In this document: positions 29,104 to 37,283 of the stretch, one piece after another
Numbering within the stretch: the stretch's first letter is position 1
Layout: each line of letters opens with the position of its first letter
DNA from: Microbacterium enclense
GTDB taxonomy: Bacteria > Actinomycetota > Actinomycetes > Actinomycetales > Microbacteriaceae
DNA length: 64,000 nt
NCBI GenBank assembly: GCA_038182865.1
Contig: CP116226.1
Location: 310,001-374,000 of the forward strand
Reading direction: 5' to 3'
Notes under the pieces: model-generated
What the model was told of the DNA's origin: nothing
Seen by the model: the letters and a program-made list of their open reading frames with translations, nothing else
The model's database searches: none
Translations under genes and position numbers: made by a program

Positions 29104-29124
29104 CCGTGACATTCGTCACGGGTG
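29104..29124. promoter_or_regulatory. Candidate response-regulator site, copy B
   Basis: CCGTGACATTCGTCACGGGTG differs at one of 21 positions from the motif in the kinase promoter at 21235-21255. Here TGACATTCGTCA is extended by GTGAC/GTCAC symmetry. It lies between erm and the small efflux gene. Confidence 0.55.
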
Positions 29125-29239
29125 CCTCCGCGCTTCTTCCTGACCCGTCGTGACGCTGTGACACTGCCGCGCACAGGTCGCTCTTATTGGAATGGAATCA
29201 CCGCGGAACACGCCGCGGGCTCATCCCCCGGGAGCATCC

Positions 29240-29740
29240 ATGTCGAACCCCGTCTCCGACCTCGTCCTCGGATTCCAGAACCTCGTCGCCGGGGTCCCCG
29301 ACCTCGTTCAGCCCCTCGTCGTCGCCCTGGCCGGCGCCGTGCCCTTCATCGAGGGCGAGGGGGCCGCCGCGATCGGCATCATCGGCGGCATCCATCCGAT
29401 CGTCGCCGCCCTGGCCGGGGCGATCGGCAACCTGATCTGCGTGGCCATCGTGGTGCTGGCCACCTCGCGCGTGCGTACCGCCGTGACCACCCGGCGAGGA
29501 GGCTCGGCGAAGCCTGCCACCGCCCGCCGTGAGAAGTTCGAGCGCGCCTACCACCGATACGGAACGCCCGGCGTGAGCCTGCTGGGCCCGCTGCTTCTGC
29601 CGACGCAGTTCACCGCTGCAGCCCTCACCTCGACGGGAGTCCCCCCGTTGCGCGTCCTCGCCTGGCAGGCGGCGGCGATCGCCCTGTGGACCACCGTGAT
29701 CACGCTCATCATCACGGGTGTGATCCGCGCGGTGGCGTGA
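29240..29740 (+). CDS. Small multidrug-efflux-like membrane protein
   Basis: A 166-residue membrane protein with four to five hydrophobic segments (GAVPFIEGEGAAAIGIIGGI, then LAGAIGNLICVAIVVLA, then a C-terminal pair). The EGEGAA and GPLLLPTQ motifs suit the putative small multidrug export family. The central loop is basic. GGGAGCATCC precedes the ATG. Its place next to erm could mean a drug-response role, which is inference. Confidence 0.7.
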   Translation: MSNPVSDLVLGFQNLVAGVPDLVQPLVVALAGAVPFIEGEGAAAIGIIGGIHPIVAALAGAIGNLICVAIVVLATSRVRTAVTTRRGGSAKPATARREKFERAYHRYGTPGVSLLGPLLLPTQFTAAALTSTGVPPLRVLAWQAAAIALWTTVITLIITGVIRAVA

Positions 29741-29826
29741 CCGCTGAACAGCGGAAGATGTCCGCCTGCCCCTGACCTCGTCAAGCCCCCGCTCTCCTGC
29801 GCCGACCGGCATGGGAGAGTGGCGGC

Positions 29827-30427
29827 GTGAAACTGTATTCCGACTTCGCCGCGCGTCGTACGCGCCAGATCGCGACGGATATCGTCGCCGTCGTTCTGAT
29901 CGTGGCGAGTGTCGCGAACGGGGGTCGCGGTCTTCTCGACCGTCAATGAGTTGTCGCGATTCGGTCGGCAGATGCAGGATGCCGGTGCGAATTTCCGGAC
30001 GTCGATGACCGACGTCGGCGACCGACTGGGCGGAGTTCCGTTCATCGGCGAGGGGATCAGCGTGCCGTTCGACGCGGCGAGCGGCGCCGGGAACACGCTC
30101 GAGGCCGCCGGTCAGACGCAGCAGGATCTGATCCTGCGCGCGGCCATCGCGCTCGGTGTCGGCGTCGCGGCCCTGCCGATCCTTCTGCTGGTGTTCGTGT
30201 GGCTCCTGCCGCGCCTGCGCTTCGCCACGCGCGCGACGCGCACCCGCGCACTGGTACGCGCCGGTCTCGATGTCGAGTTGCTCGCGCTCCGCGCCCTCAC
30301 CAACCAGAAGATCGGCACGATCGCCAAGGTCGACCCGGACGCTCTCGGAGCATGGCGACGCGGAGATGCCGAGGTCGTGCGTCGCCTCGCCGGTCTCGAG
30401 CTGAAGTCTGTCGGCATCCGGGTCTGA
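29827..30427 (+). pseudogene. Two-helix membrane protein gene with one-base insertion
   Basis: Translation from the GTG gives MKLYSDFAARRTRQIATDIV and a membrane helix, then breaks at the G-run 29920-29924. With four instead of five Gs the frame continues as NGVAVFSTVNELSRFGRQMQ and on to the end, VRRLAGLELKSVGIRV. The restored protein would be about 200 residues with helices at ~15-38 and ~110-130. The 3' part stays open on its own from 29909. I cannot assign a function; the defect may be mutation or sequence error. Confidence 0.7.
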
Positions 30428-30448
30428 GAGAACGAAACCGCCCGGGCG

Positions 30449-31168
30449 TCAACGCTCAGCAGCTGACGGCGCGGTGTCGGCAGGTGCGCTCGTCTTCGGC
30501 ATGCTGGCCCTCGCCATCAGGAAGGACGTCACCGTCTCGGTGAGCCTCTCCGCGAACTCGCGCGAATCGACACCGCGCGCGGGGGCGGCGTGATCGGGCA
30601 GGCCGATGCTGAGGTGGTGCGTAGCCACGGCCTCGACGACGTCCCCCGCCCAGTAAAGGTCGTCCGTGGTCGCCGCGATCTCGAAGCGGCGGCACACGCG
30701 ATCGAGCGCGTCGGTGACGGTGCGCTGCACAACGGAACCCGAGGTGTGACCCCGGCCGGCAGCGGCCGGGTAGTCGTCGGCCGCGCGGATGATGGCGCGC
30801 AGCAGGGTCGCTTCCCGCGTCAGGATCGTCAGGCGCGCCTCGACCACACGGGCGAGGGCCTCGGCGAACGTGTCGCCTTCCTCCGCGGCATCAGCGAGCG
30901 AGGTCGCCGTGTCGGCGTCGATGCGATCGAGTTCACGCGATGAGACGGCCAGCAGCAAAGACTCCTTGCTTCCGACGCGGCCGTAGATCGTCCCCACAGC
31001 GACACCGGCCAGGGTGCTCACCTCGGCGACGGTGAACCCGGTGGCTCCCCTCTGCACGAGCAGCGCGACCGTGGCGTCCATCACCCGCTCGAGCGACGCG
31101 CGACTGCGGTTCTGCGTTGCGGGAGGCAGCGTCGTCTCGCGGGACTGCTCCGTCACTCGAGTCGCCAT
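30449..31168 (-). CDS. TetR family regulator
   Basis: A 239-residue regulator with an N-terminal helix-turn-helix (TVAEVSTLAGVAVGTIYGRVGSK cut at its ends by conserved positions) and a helical ligand domain. It is divergent from an FAD monooxygenase gene and the gap contains a palindrome, so it probably controls that gene pair. AAGGGCAAGG precedes the ATG. Confidence 0.9.
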   Translation of the reverse strand: MATRVTEQSRETTLPPATQNRSRASLERVMDATVALLVQRGATGFTVAEVSTLAGVAVGTIYGRVGSKESLLLAVSSRELDRIDADTATSLADAAEEGDTFAEALARVVEARLTILTREATLLRAIIRAADDYPAAAGRGHTSGSVVQRTVTDALDRVCRRFEIAATTDDLYWAGDVVEAVATHHLSIGLPDHAAPARGVDSREFAERLTETVTSFLMARASMPKTSAPADTAPSAAER

Positions 31169-31207
31169 GTCGCCTTGCCCTTTCGTTGGGACGAGGCTAC
31201 CGTGTGA

Positions 31208-31235
31208 AATCCGAATACGTATTCATCTTCGGATT
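31208..31235. promoter_or_regulatory. Candidate TetR operator
   Basis: GAATACGTATTC (31213-31224) is a perfect 12-bp palindrome, overlapped by a wider inverted repeat AATCCGAA/TTCGGATT (31208-31215 and 31228-31235). It lies in the gap between the tetR-type gene and the monooxygenase. Confidence 0.65.
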
Positions 31236-31304
31236 CATGGATGCCGCGACAGGTGCGCCCCTCCCGAAGACGACCGCGATCACCCTCTCAGAGAGGAGCA
31301 CGGC

Positions 31305-32468
31305 ATGTCAGCCGCGAAGAGAGTCCTGATCGTGGGTGCCGGCCTGGGTGGCCTGTGCGCCGCGACGGCCCTGGCCCAGATCGGCGCGGAGGTCGACGTC
31401 ATCGACATCAAGCCCGACAACAGCGTGCCCGGCGTCGGCTTCGGTCTCCGCCTGAACGGACTGCGCGCCATTCGAGACCTCGGCCTTCTGGAGCGCTGCC
31501 TCGAGATGGGCCAGCAGTCCCCGGCGATCGACCTCTACGACCCCGACGGGCGCCTCCTCAGCACCATGAGCTACGGCACCGAGGACGAGGGCCTGCCCGG
31601 GTGCGTGACGATGTCGCGGATCGGATTCCTCGAGATCGCGACCGCACGCGCCCTCGAAATGGGGTGCACCATCCGCCTCGCCACGACCGTCGCCGACCTG
31701 CGGCAACACGATGACGGCGTCACCGTGGTCTTCAACACCGGCGACAGCGCCGACTACGACCTGGTCGCCGGCTACGACGGCATCAACTCCCAGATCCGTC
31801 ACGAGTACTTCGGCGCGCAGTACGACCCGAAGCCCGTCGGCGGTGTCGCCTGGCGGTCGGCCCTGCCCAACCGCCGCCGCCTGACCCAGCCGATCATCTG
31901 CCAGGGCTACGGCGGCAAGATCATGCTCACCCCGCTGTCGGCCGAGACGATGTACATGGTGCTGACCGTGGCGGAGGAGGGGCGCCCGCGGTACGACCCG
32001 GCAGAGATGCCACGCATCATGCACGACCGCGCCTCCGCGCTGATGGGCGGAGCGGACTGGTTGAGCGACGCCCTCGACGACGTCCTCCACTCCGACAGCG
32101 TCGCGTACACGCCCTACTCCACCGTCTGGGTGCCCTACCCGTGGTTCCGCGGTCGCGTCATGATCCTGGGGGATGCCGCGCACGCGATGACTCCGTACCT
32201 CGGTTCGGGTGCCGCGATGAGCATCGAAGACGGGGTCGTGCTCGCGCAGGAGCTGGCGAAAGACCAGACGCTGCTCGACGCGCAGCTCGCCGTGATGAGG
32301 CGTCGACTCCCCCGCGTCCGTGCGGTGCATGACCGGTCCATCGAATCGATGAACGAAGAGTTCGATTCCGTGACACCCGACGCTTTCCGGCGCCGCATCG
32401 AGTTCCTCGCCCATGACGAGCCGATCGCGAACGAGTACGCGAACCGGCTCCTGAGAATGCCCATCTGA
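31305..32468 (+). CDS. FAD-dependent aromatic monooxygenase-like protein
   Basis: A 387-residue flavoprotein of the p-hydroxybenzoate/salicylate hydroxylase type, with an FAD motif VLIVGAGLGGLCAA, the DG motif VAGYDGINSQIR and the GD motif VMILGDAAHAMTPYLG. Such enzymes hydroxylate aromatic or related substrates with NAD(P)H and O2. GAGAGGAGC precedes the ATG. It is followed after 19 nt by a GH39-like gene and both are probably under the divergent TetR regulator. Confidence 0.9.
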   Translation: MSAAKRVLIVGAGLGGLCAATALAQIGAEVDVIDIKPDNSVPGVGFGLRLNGLRAIRDLGLLERCLEMGQQSPAIDLYDPDGRLLSTMSYGTEDEGLPGCVTMSRIGFLEIATARALEMGCTIRLATTVADLRQHDDGVTVVFNTGDSADYDLVAGYDGINSQIRHEYFGAQYDPKPVGGVAWRSALPNRRRLTQPIICQGYGGKIMLTPLSAETMYMVLTVAEEGRPRYDPAEMPRIMHDRASALMGGADWLSDALDDVLHSDSVAYTPYSTVWVPYPWFRGRVMILGDAAHAMTPYLGSGAAMSIEDGVVLAQELAKDQTLLDAQLAVMRRRLPRVRAVHDRSIESMNEEFDSVTPDAFRRRIEFLAHDEPIANEYANRLLRMPI

Positions 32469-32487
32469 GCGATCGAGGAGAAGACCC

Positions 32488-33936
32488 ATGTCCACAACCC
32501 GCGAAAGCTCCCCGACCGTCCGCGCCGTGCGGGTCGACGCCGGCGCCGCCAGCGAGTGGAAGCCCCTCAACGGTGTCGGCGGCCTCCCCGGCCCCGCCAC
32601 CGGGCACCCGCAGTTCCCCGACCTCACGCCGGTCTGGAAAGACGCCGGGGTGACCCTCGTGCGCTCGTTCGACTGGATGTCGCGCCTCGACACCCGCGAC
32701 AACCCGACCAGCCTCTTTCCGAAATGGGATGCCGACCCCGACGACCCGGCGAGCTACAACTTCACGGCGACCGACGAGTGGGTCGACGCGGTGCACGCCA
32801 TCGGCGCTGAGGTGCTGTTCACGGTGGCGAGCTCGATTCCGTCGAACAAGCTGCCCGCGCACGACATCGAGCTGTACGGGCGAGTCGTCGAACACGTCGT
32901 CCGCCACTACGCGCAGGGGTGGGCGGGCGGCCCGGCGACGCCGATTCACCTGTGGGAGTTCGGCGACCAGCCCGATCTCGGCCCGCTGCATTTCGCCGGT
33001 CGCCCGGAGGAGTTCTACGAGATGTACGCGGCGTTCTGCGCCGCGGTGCGGCGGGTCGACGACTCGCTCGTCATCGGGGGCCCCGCGGTCGCTTTCCCCC
33101 TGAACGCGGATGCCGCCTACCGGGAAGGCTTCCTCTCCTATGTCCGCGAGCACGACCTGCCGTTGGACTTCTTCTCGTTCCTGTGGTTCACCGATTCCAG
33201 CCGTGATCCCCTGAATTTCGGATATGTCGCCGACGACCTGCGCCACCTGCTCGACGGTTACGGGTTCACGGACACCGAGCTGTGGCTCTGCTATTGGAAC
33301 TACCTGTCCATTCCCACGAGTTCCGCGCCGACGGACGAGAAGGGCGCGTTCCAAGCCGCAACCGCGATCCACCTGCAGGACACGGTCATCGACCGGGCTT
33401 TCTTCTTCCGGGCCGATAGCGGGCTGGATCCTCATTACGGCATGGTCGACCCCGCCGGGATCTCCGGCGCCGACGGTCCGGATGAACGCACACGCGCGCT
33501 GATCCTCGCGGGCACGGCACTGACGGGTGAGCGCCTCGCGGTGACGGGCGGCGACACGTCGGGCTTCGCGTGTGCGGCAAGTCGCGACGGCGACACGGTG
33601 CGGGTGCTGGTCGCGAACTTCGTCGCCCCCGCGTCAGCGCTCGAGAACAGGGAAAGCGACTCGTTCACGTTCAGGATCCCCATCGGCGAACAACGCATCG
33701 AGCTGAGCCTCGATCTCCCGCCGCAGCGACCCGAGCTGGCATCCGCCGGCGTCACTTCCGCACACGTCACCATCAGCCACCTTCCGTGGCCCGGCCGCAC
33801 CGTATCGGTCATCCAGACGGCGTTGACCGGCGACCCGGCCCCGCCCCGGGAGGCGCGGGTGTCCGATGAGGGTGAGCTCGAGCTCGAGCTCGACATCACA
33901 CCGCAGTCGGTGGTGCTGGTCGAGGTGACGGCGTAG
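32488..33936 (+). CDS. GH39-like protein lacking both catalytic glutamates
   Basis: A 482-residue protein that follows the GH-A beta-xylosidase/iduronidase barrel (VTLVRSFDWMSRL, then VLFTVASSIPSNK, then HLWEFGDQPDL, GGPAVAFPL, and PLDFFSFLWF) and ends with a beta-sandwich. In active members the acid/base lies in N-E-P; here the residues are Asp160-Gln161-Pro. The nucleophile normally lies in T/S-E-W-N; here it is C-Tyr269-W-N. Hydrolysis by the usual mechanism therefore looks impossible, and a binding or non-hydrolytic role is more likely. GAGGAG precedes the ATG. Confidence 0.75.
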   Translation: MSTTRESSPTVRAVRVDAGAASEWKPLNGVGGLPGPATGHPQFPDLTPVWKDAGVTLVRSFDWMSRLDTRDNPTSLFPKWDADPDDPASYNFTATDEWVDAVHAIGAEVLFTVASSIPSNKLPAHDIELYGRVVEHVVRHYAQGWAGGPATPIHLWEFGDQPDLGPLHFAGRPEEFYEMYAAFCAAVRRVDDSLVIGGPAVAFPLNADAAYREGFLSYVREHDLPLDFFSFLWFTDSSRDPLNFGYVADDLRHLLDGYGFTDTELWLCYWNYLSIPTSSAPTDEKGAFQAATAIHLQDTVIDRAFFFRADSGLDPHYGMVDPAGISGADGPDERTRALILAGTALTGERLAVTGGDTSGFACAASRDGDTVRVLVANFVAPASALENRESDSFTFRIPIGEQRIELSLDLPPQRPELASAGVTSAHVTISHLPWPGRTVSVIQTALTGDPAPPREARVSDEGELELELDITPQSVVLVEVTA

Positions 33937-33947
33937 GAGACTCACGA

Positions 33948-33984
33948 GACGTCAGCCCCGTCTGATAGAGACGGGGCTTACGTC
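33948..33984. terminator. Bidirectional terminator
   Basis: GACGTCAGCCCCGTCT pairs with AGACGGGGCTTACGTC around a 5-nt loop, with one mismatch. It separates the converging GH39-like gene and the small membrane protein gene. Confidence 0.8.
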
Positions 33985-33987
33985 GTG

Positions 33988-34227
33988 TCAGAGCCTGAAG
34001 GGCCGACTGGCCCCGGTCCGCTTCGCTGATTCCCGATCGTTCGCGGACCAGACGGAAGCAATTACCGCGAGCGCGATGAGCGGCAGAGGCGCTGACAGCG
34101 CCAATACCGCGAGTCCCGTTCCGGGGCCCTCACTGGCGAAGACCGGTGCTGTACTGAAGCTCAGGACGATGAGCCCGAGGGCCGCGCCGAAGCTCAGGCG
34201 CCTGCGGTGCTGAGAAGTCATCTTCAT
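33988..34227 (-). CDS. Small two-helix membrane protein, module copy 1
   Basis: A 79-residue protein with a basic N terminus (SQHRRRLSF), two hydrophobic segments (residues ~13-30 and ~38-61) and a charged tail beginning SANDRESA. The ATG overlaps the stop of the upstream secreted-protein gene (ATGA), and the last glycine codons of that gene supply the ribosome binding site. A paralogue with the same layout lies at 39290-39526. A protective (immunity) or export role is conceivable, but nothing in the sequence proves it. Confidence 0.8.
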   Translation of the reverse strand: MKMTSQHRRRLSFGAALGLIVLSFSTAPVFASEGPGTGLAVLALSAPLPLIALAVIASVWSANDRESAKRTGASRPFRL

Positions 34228-34832
34228 CCGCCCCCACGGTAGGAAACCGGGCGGCAGATGACCTGAGAGTACGACGGGCCGGTCGGCCCATCGTTGTAGT
34301 AAACCCAGAGCTCATCATTTCCAGAGCACATGCCGTTATTGCCGACATAGATGTTCGCCATGTTCAAGAGAGCACCGACGGCTAAGCCAACGTCGGGATT
34401 CAGCACCCCGATGGCGATGGCGAGAGCCGAAGTCGCGCCGGTCTTGAGAGCCACCTGGTCCGTGTGGTTTAGCGAGATGTACTGTCCCTCCCCGTCCGAG
34501 CCGACGGCGAGCGCCGGAATCGCCGCGCCCGCCTGCGGCGGAACGACGAGGCCGAGATCACCTTCGGGAAAGTGGTAGACGTTGACGACGCGCCCCTCAC
34601 TCCTCACCACATCGAATGGGACCCCCGCGGTCTGGAAGTCTGCGTGTGCTTGCCGCACCTGGTCGACTGTCAACCCAAACGCAGACGCCTCCCCCGAATC
34701 GCCAGCTGGGGCGACGTCGGCGGCTGTGGCTGACGCTGCGCCAAGCGGGAACAACGTCAGCCCGGCGACGACAGTCGCAGTGGTTACGCACACGATCTTC
34801 CGGATTGTCGGAGTGATGGCCGTGTTACGCAT
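34224..34832 (-). CDS. Secreted protein with hydrophobic hairpin, module copy 1
   Basis: A 202-residue protein with a signal peptide (residues 1-38, ending ASATA). The mature part has GLTVDQVRQAHADFQTAGVP and NVYHFPEGDLGL, then a Gly/Ala-rich hydrophobic hairpin around VLNPDVGLAVGALL, then CSGNDELWVYYNDGPTGP and the end VICRPVSYRGGG with two conserved cysteines. I know no family for it. It is about two-thirds identical, over the last 148 residues by hand alignment, to the product of 38688-39293. The combination of an exported hydrophobic hairpin and a coupled small membrane protein resembles bacteriocin-immunity pairs; that is inference. Confidence 0.85.
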   Translation of the reverse strand: MRNTAITPTIRKIVCVTTATVVAGLTLFPLGAASATAADVAPAGDSGEASAFGLTVDQVRQAHADFQTAGVPFDVVRSEGRVVNVYHFPEGDLGLVVPPQAGAAIPALAVGSDGEGQYISLNHTDQVALKTGATSALAIAIGVLNPDVGLAVGALLNMANIYVGNNGMCSGNDELWVYYNDGPTGPSYSQVICRPVSYRGGG

Positions 34833-35066
34833 CTCAGCTTCCTCGCTTCCATGAGCACTGTTCCTCACGTCTTTCGACGAGCGTCCACGATAGGCATGCA
34901 AACATGCTCACGGGCGGGTTTACACCCACACTCCGCCACTTCGTCACCCGCAGACACGCGGTTACGGGGCTGCGCAAGGAAACACGCGCGACCGGGCACA
35001 CACCCTTTTCCAGGTGGACTCACGTGGAGCGCCGCCCCTGCCTCGTCCCCGAGGCGCGGCCCGCGG

Positions 35067-35441
35067 TCACGACCCGGCGCCACCCGTATCAGGCCCCGCG
35101 TCGACGACGCAGAACCGATTGCCCTCCGGATCTTCGAGGATCACGTAGTCCGCGTCGGCCGGCCGACCGCTCCATTCCACCTCACGCGCGCCGAGGTCGA
35201 TGAGGCGCGCGACCTCCGCAGCTTGATCGTCGGCGTAGAGGTCGAGGTGGATGCGCGGTGGTAGCACCCGCGACGAGCGCATCGCGTCCAGCGACACGTT
35301 GGGTCCGCCTCCGGCTCGTGGCTGCAGGATCACGAAGTCGTCGGTGGCGCCGCGCGGGATGTAGTCGAGAGCGCGCGTCCAGAACTCCTGTTGACGAGCG
35401 AGGTCGTCTACCCGGATGACGATGGAACCGACAGACAGCAT
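35067..35441 (-). CDS. VOC (glyoxalase/bleomycin-resistance fold) protein
   Basis: A 124-residue metalloprotein-like domain with paired beta-alpha-beta-beta-beta units: SIVIRVDDLARQQEFWTRAL at the start, IHLDLYADD in the middle and YVILEDPEGNRFCVVD at the end. The metal-site residues usual for VOC proteins (His in IHLDL and Glu in DPEGNRF) can be seen. The substrate is unknown. The 234 nt between it and the secreted-protein gene carry no gene that I can support. Confidence 0.88.
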   Translation of the reverse strand: MLSVGSIVIRVDDLARQQEFWTRALDYIPRGATDDFVILQPRAGGGPNVSLDAMRSSRVLPPRIHLDLYADDQAAEVARLIDLGAREVEWSGRPADADYVILEDPEGNRFCVVDAGPDTGGAGS

Positions 35442-35522
35442 CTCGACGACCGTCCTTCCTGACAGAGGCGCGTTGGGGCAGCGCCATGTTCTCGCGTGAG
35501 GGCGGACGTGTCGAGGGACTGG

Positions 35523-35984
35523 TCAGCTCGCTCCCGACGGTGGCCCCGCCAGGAGCGCGATCGCGTCAGCGAGATCCTTCACCGATGACCGAGCGTCCAG
35601 CTCCGCCGTCGCACCGCGACGCAGCAGCGGCTCGACCTCCTCGAGGCTCGCGCGGATCTCCTCCTGTTGCTCCGCCGTGCGCCCGTACGGGTTGTTCGTG
35701 CGTGACCGAACGCGGTCGATCACGACCTCGACGGGCGCGCTCAACAGCACGACCTCTTCAAAGCGGTCGGAGAAATCCCCCTGGTTCTCGCTCGTTCCTG
35801 AGACGATGACGGTCGACTCGGTCGCCAGCAGATCCGCCATCCGCGCGGCATCCCACGGGCCACCGTCACCATCGGTCCACCCGTCGTAATCGGTGTCGAC
35901 AGTCCGGTACCCGCGCGCCTCGAGCTCCGCGAGCACCGTCGACTTGCCCGTACCCGACATCCCGGTGATCAGGACTCTCCCCAT
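35523..35984 (-). CDS. P-loop kinase-like ATPase
   Basis: A 153-residue protein of the AAA/nucleoside-kinase-like P-loop family with Walker A GMSGTGKST at residues 8-16, VDTDYDGW as the second acidic strand and RVRSRTNNPYGRT as the lid arginines. Such small proteins are often annotated as adenylate/shikimate-kinase-like with unknown substrate. A TAGCGT box lies six bases before the ATG. Confidence 0.85.
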   Translation of the reverse strand: MGRVLITGMSGTGKSTVLAELEARGYRTVDTDYDGWTDGDGGPWDAARMADLLATESTVIVSGTSENQGDFSDRFEEVVLLSAPVEVVIDRVRSRTNNPYGRTAEQQEEIRASLEEVEPLLRRGATAELDARSSVKDLADAIALLAGPPSGAS

Positions 35985-35990
35985 CGCCCC

Positions 35991-35996
35991 ACGCTA
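35991..35996 (-). promoter_or_regulatory. -10 hexamer TAGCGT of the P-loop kinase-like gene
   Basis: Six bases upstream of the ATG. Confidence 0.55.
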
Positions 35997-36014
35997 ACGC
36001 GCGCCGCCGACATC

Positions 36015-37193
36015 TCACGTGACCGCGGCCATCACGGCAGCGAGCCCTTCGCGGAGGTCGACCACGAAGGCATCCGGCATCTCCAACGCCGGGAAGTGAC
36101 CACCGGCCTCCGGCGCGCGCCATCGCACGATACGGCGGAACCGCTCCTCCGCCCAGGGACGCGGGTGCTTCTCGATGTCGTGCGGATAGGTGGTGAGGGC
36201 CGCCGGCACGTCGACGCGCAGGTCGGGGTCGAGCGACTGGTGGCTCTCGAAGTAGATGCGCGACGCCGATGCCCCGGTGGCGGTGAGCCAGTACAGCGTG
36301 ACGTTGTCGAGGATCCGGTCGCGTGAGATGGTCTCGAACGGGCTGTCGGCCGTGTCGCTCCACTCGAAGAACTTCTCGAGGATCCAGGCCAGAAGACCCA
36401 CCGGCGAGTCCGCGAGCGAGTAGCCGATCGTCTGCGGCGAGGTGGCCATCACCTTCGCGTACGCGAGACGGTTGCGCTCGAACCCCCGCGTGTGGGCGAC
36501 CCACTGCCGCTCGGTGTCGTCGAGCACGTCGAGACCGAGTCCCGGCGGCGCAACCGGTGTCGTCGTGTGGATGCCGATGACGTGACGCGAGAACCGTCCG
36601 CCGAGCGCGATCGTGATCGGCCCGCCCCAGTCCCCGCCGTGTGCGAGAAAGCGGTCGTATCCCAGCCGCCCCATCAGCTGGGCCCACGCGGCGGCGATGC
36701 GCTCGGTGCCCCACCCCGGCTCGGCCGGCTTGTCGGAGAAGCCGAATCCCGGCAACGAGGGGGCGACCACGTGGAACGCCGGAACGTCGGGGTCATCGGG
36801 CTCGGTGAGCGCGTCGATGACATCGACGAACTCGGCGACGCTTCCTGGCCACCCGTGGGTCAGGACGAGAGGAGTGGCATCGGGTCGTGACGAACGACGG
36901 TGGAGGAAATGGATGCCAAGCCCGTCGATGCGCGTGCGGAACTGGCCGATCTCGGCTAGTCGCTCCTCGAAGGCGCGCCAGTCGTAGGCGGTTCGCCAGT
37001 AGTCGACGAGGTCCACCATGTCGGCGAGGGGCGGGCCCTGCTCCCAGCGCTTGGCGCCCGACGCGTCAGGATTCGTGGTTTCGCGCTCAGGGAAGCGCGC
37101 GAGGGCCAGGCGTGAGCGGAGATCTGCGAGTTCCTCTTCCGGCGCGCGCCACTCGAACCGTTCGATCCGGTCATCCAGTGGTTTTTCGGGCAT
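36015..37193 (-). CDS. Epoxide hydrolase family alpha/beta hydrolase
   Basis: A 392-residue enzyme with the N-terminal epoxide hydrolase domain (IERFEWRAPEEELADLRSRL), oxyanion HGWPGS, the nucleophile Asp in HGGDWGGP and the catalytic His in GGHFPALEMPD. Microsomal-type members open epoxides to diols. The ATG at 37193 has GAAGGGA upstream; a GTG at 37208 is less likely. It is divergent from the CGNR regulator, which may control it. Confidence 0.92.
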   Translation of the reverse strand: MPEKPLDDRIERFEWRAPEEELADLRSRLALARFPERETTNPDASGAKRWEQGPPLADMVDLVDYWRTAYDWRAFEERLAEIGQFRTRIDGLGIHFLHRRSSRPDATPLVLTHGWPGSVAEFVDVIDALTEPDDPDVPAFHVVAPSLPGFGFSDKPAEPGWGTERIAAAWAQLMGRLGYDRFLAHGGDWGGPITIALGGRFSRHVIGIHTTTPVAPPGLGLDVLDDTERQWVAHTRGFERNRLAYAKVMATSPQTIGYSLADSPVGLLAWILEKFFEWSDTADSPFETISRDRILDNVTLYWLTATGASASRIYFESHQSLDPDLRVDVPAALTTYPHDIEKHPRPWAEERFRRIVRWRAPEAGGHFPALEMPDAFVVDLREGLAAVMAAVT

Positions 37194-37221
37194 CGAGTTT
37201 CCCTTCACACAGAGTCGCCGC

Positions 37222-37283
37222 GAACCGGCTAAGACGGTTCTAGCACGGCGCGGGCGATGCGGGGAACCGCCTATGCTGGTTCC
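37222..37283. promoter_or_regulatory. Paired inverted repeats between epoxide hydrolase and CGNR genes
   Basis: GAACCG-N7-CGGTTC (37222-37240) and GGAACC-N9-GGTTCC (37263-37283) share the half-site GGTTC and are centred 42 bp apart. The second one brackets the TATGCT -10 box (37272-37277) of the leaderless CGNR gene. Confidence 0.6.
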
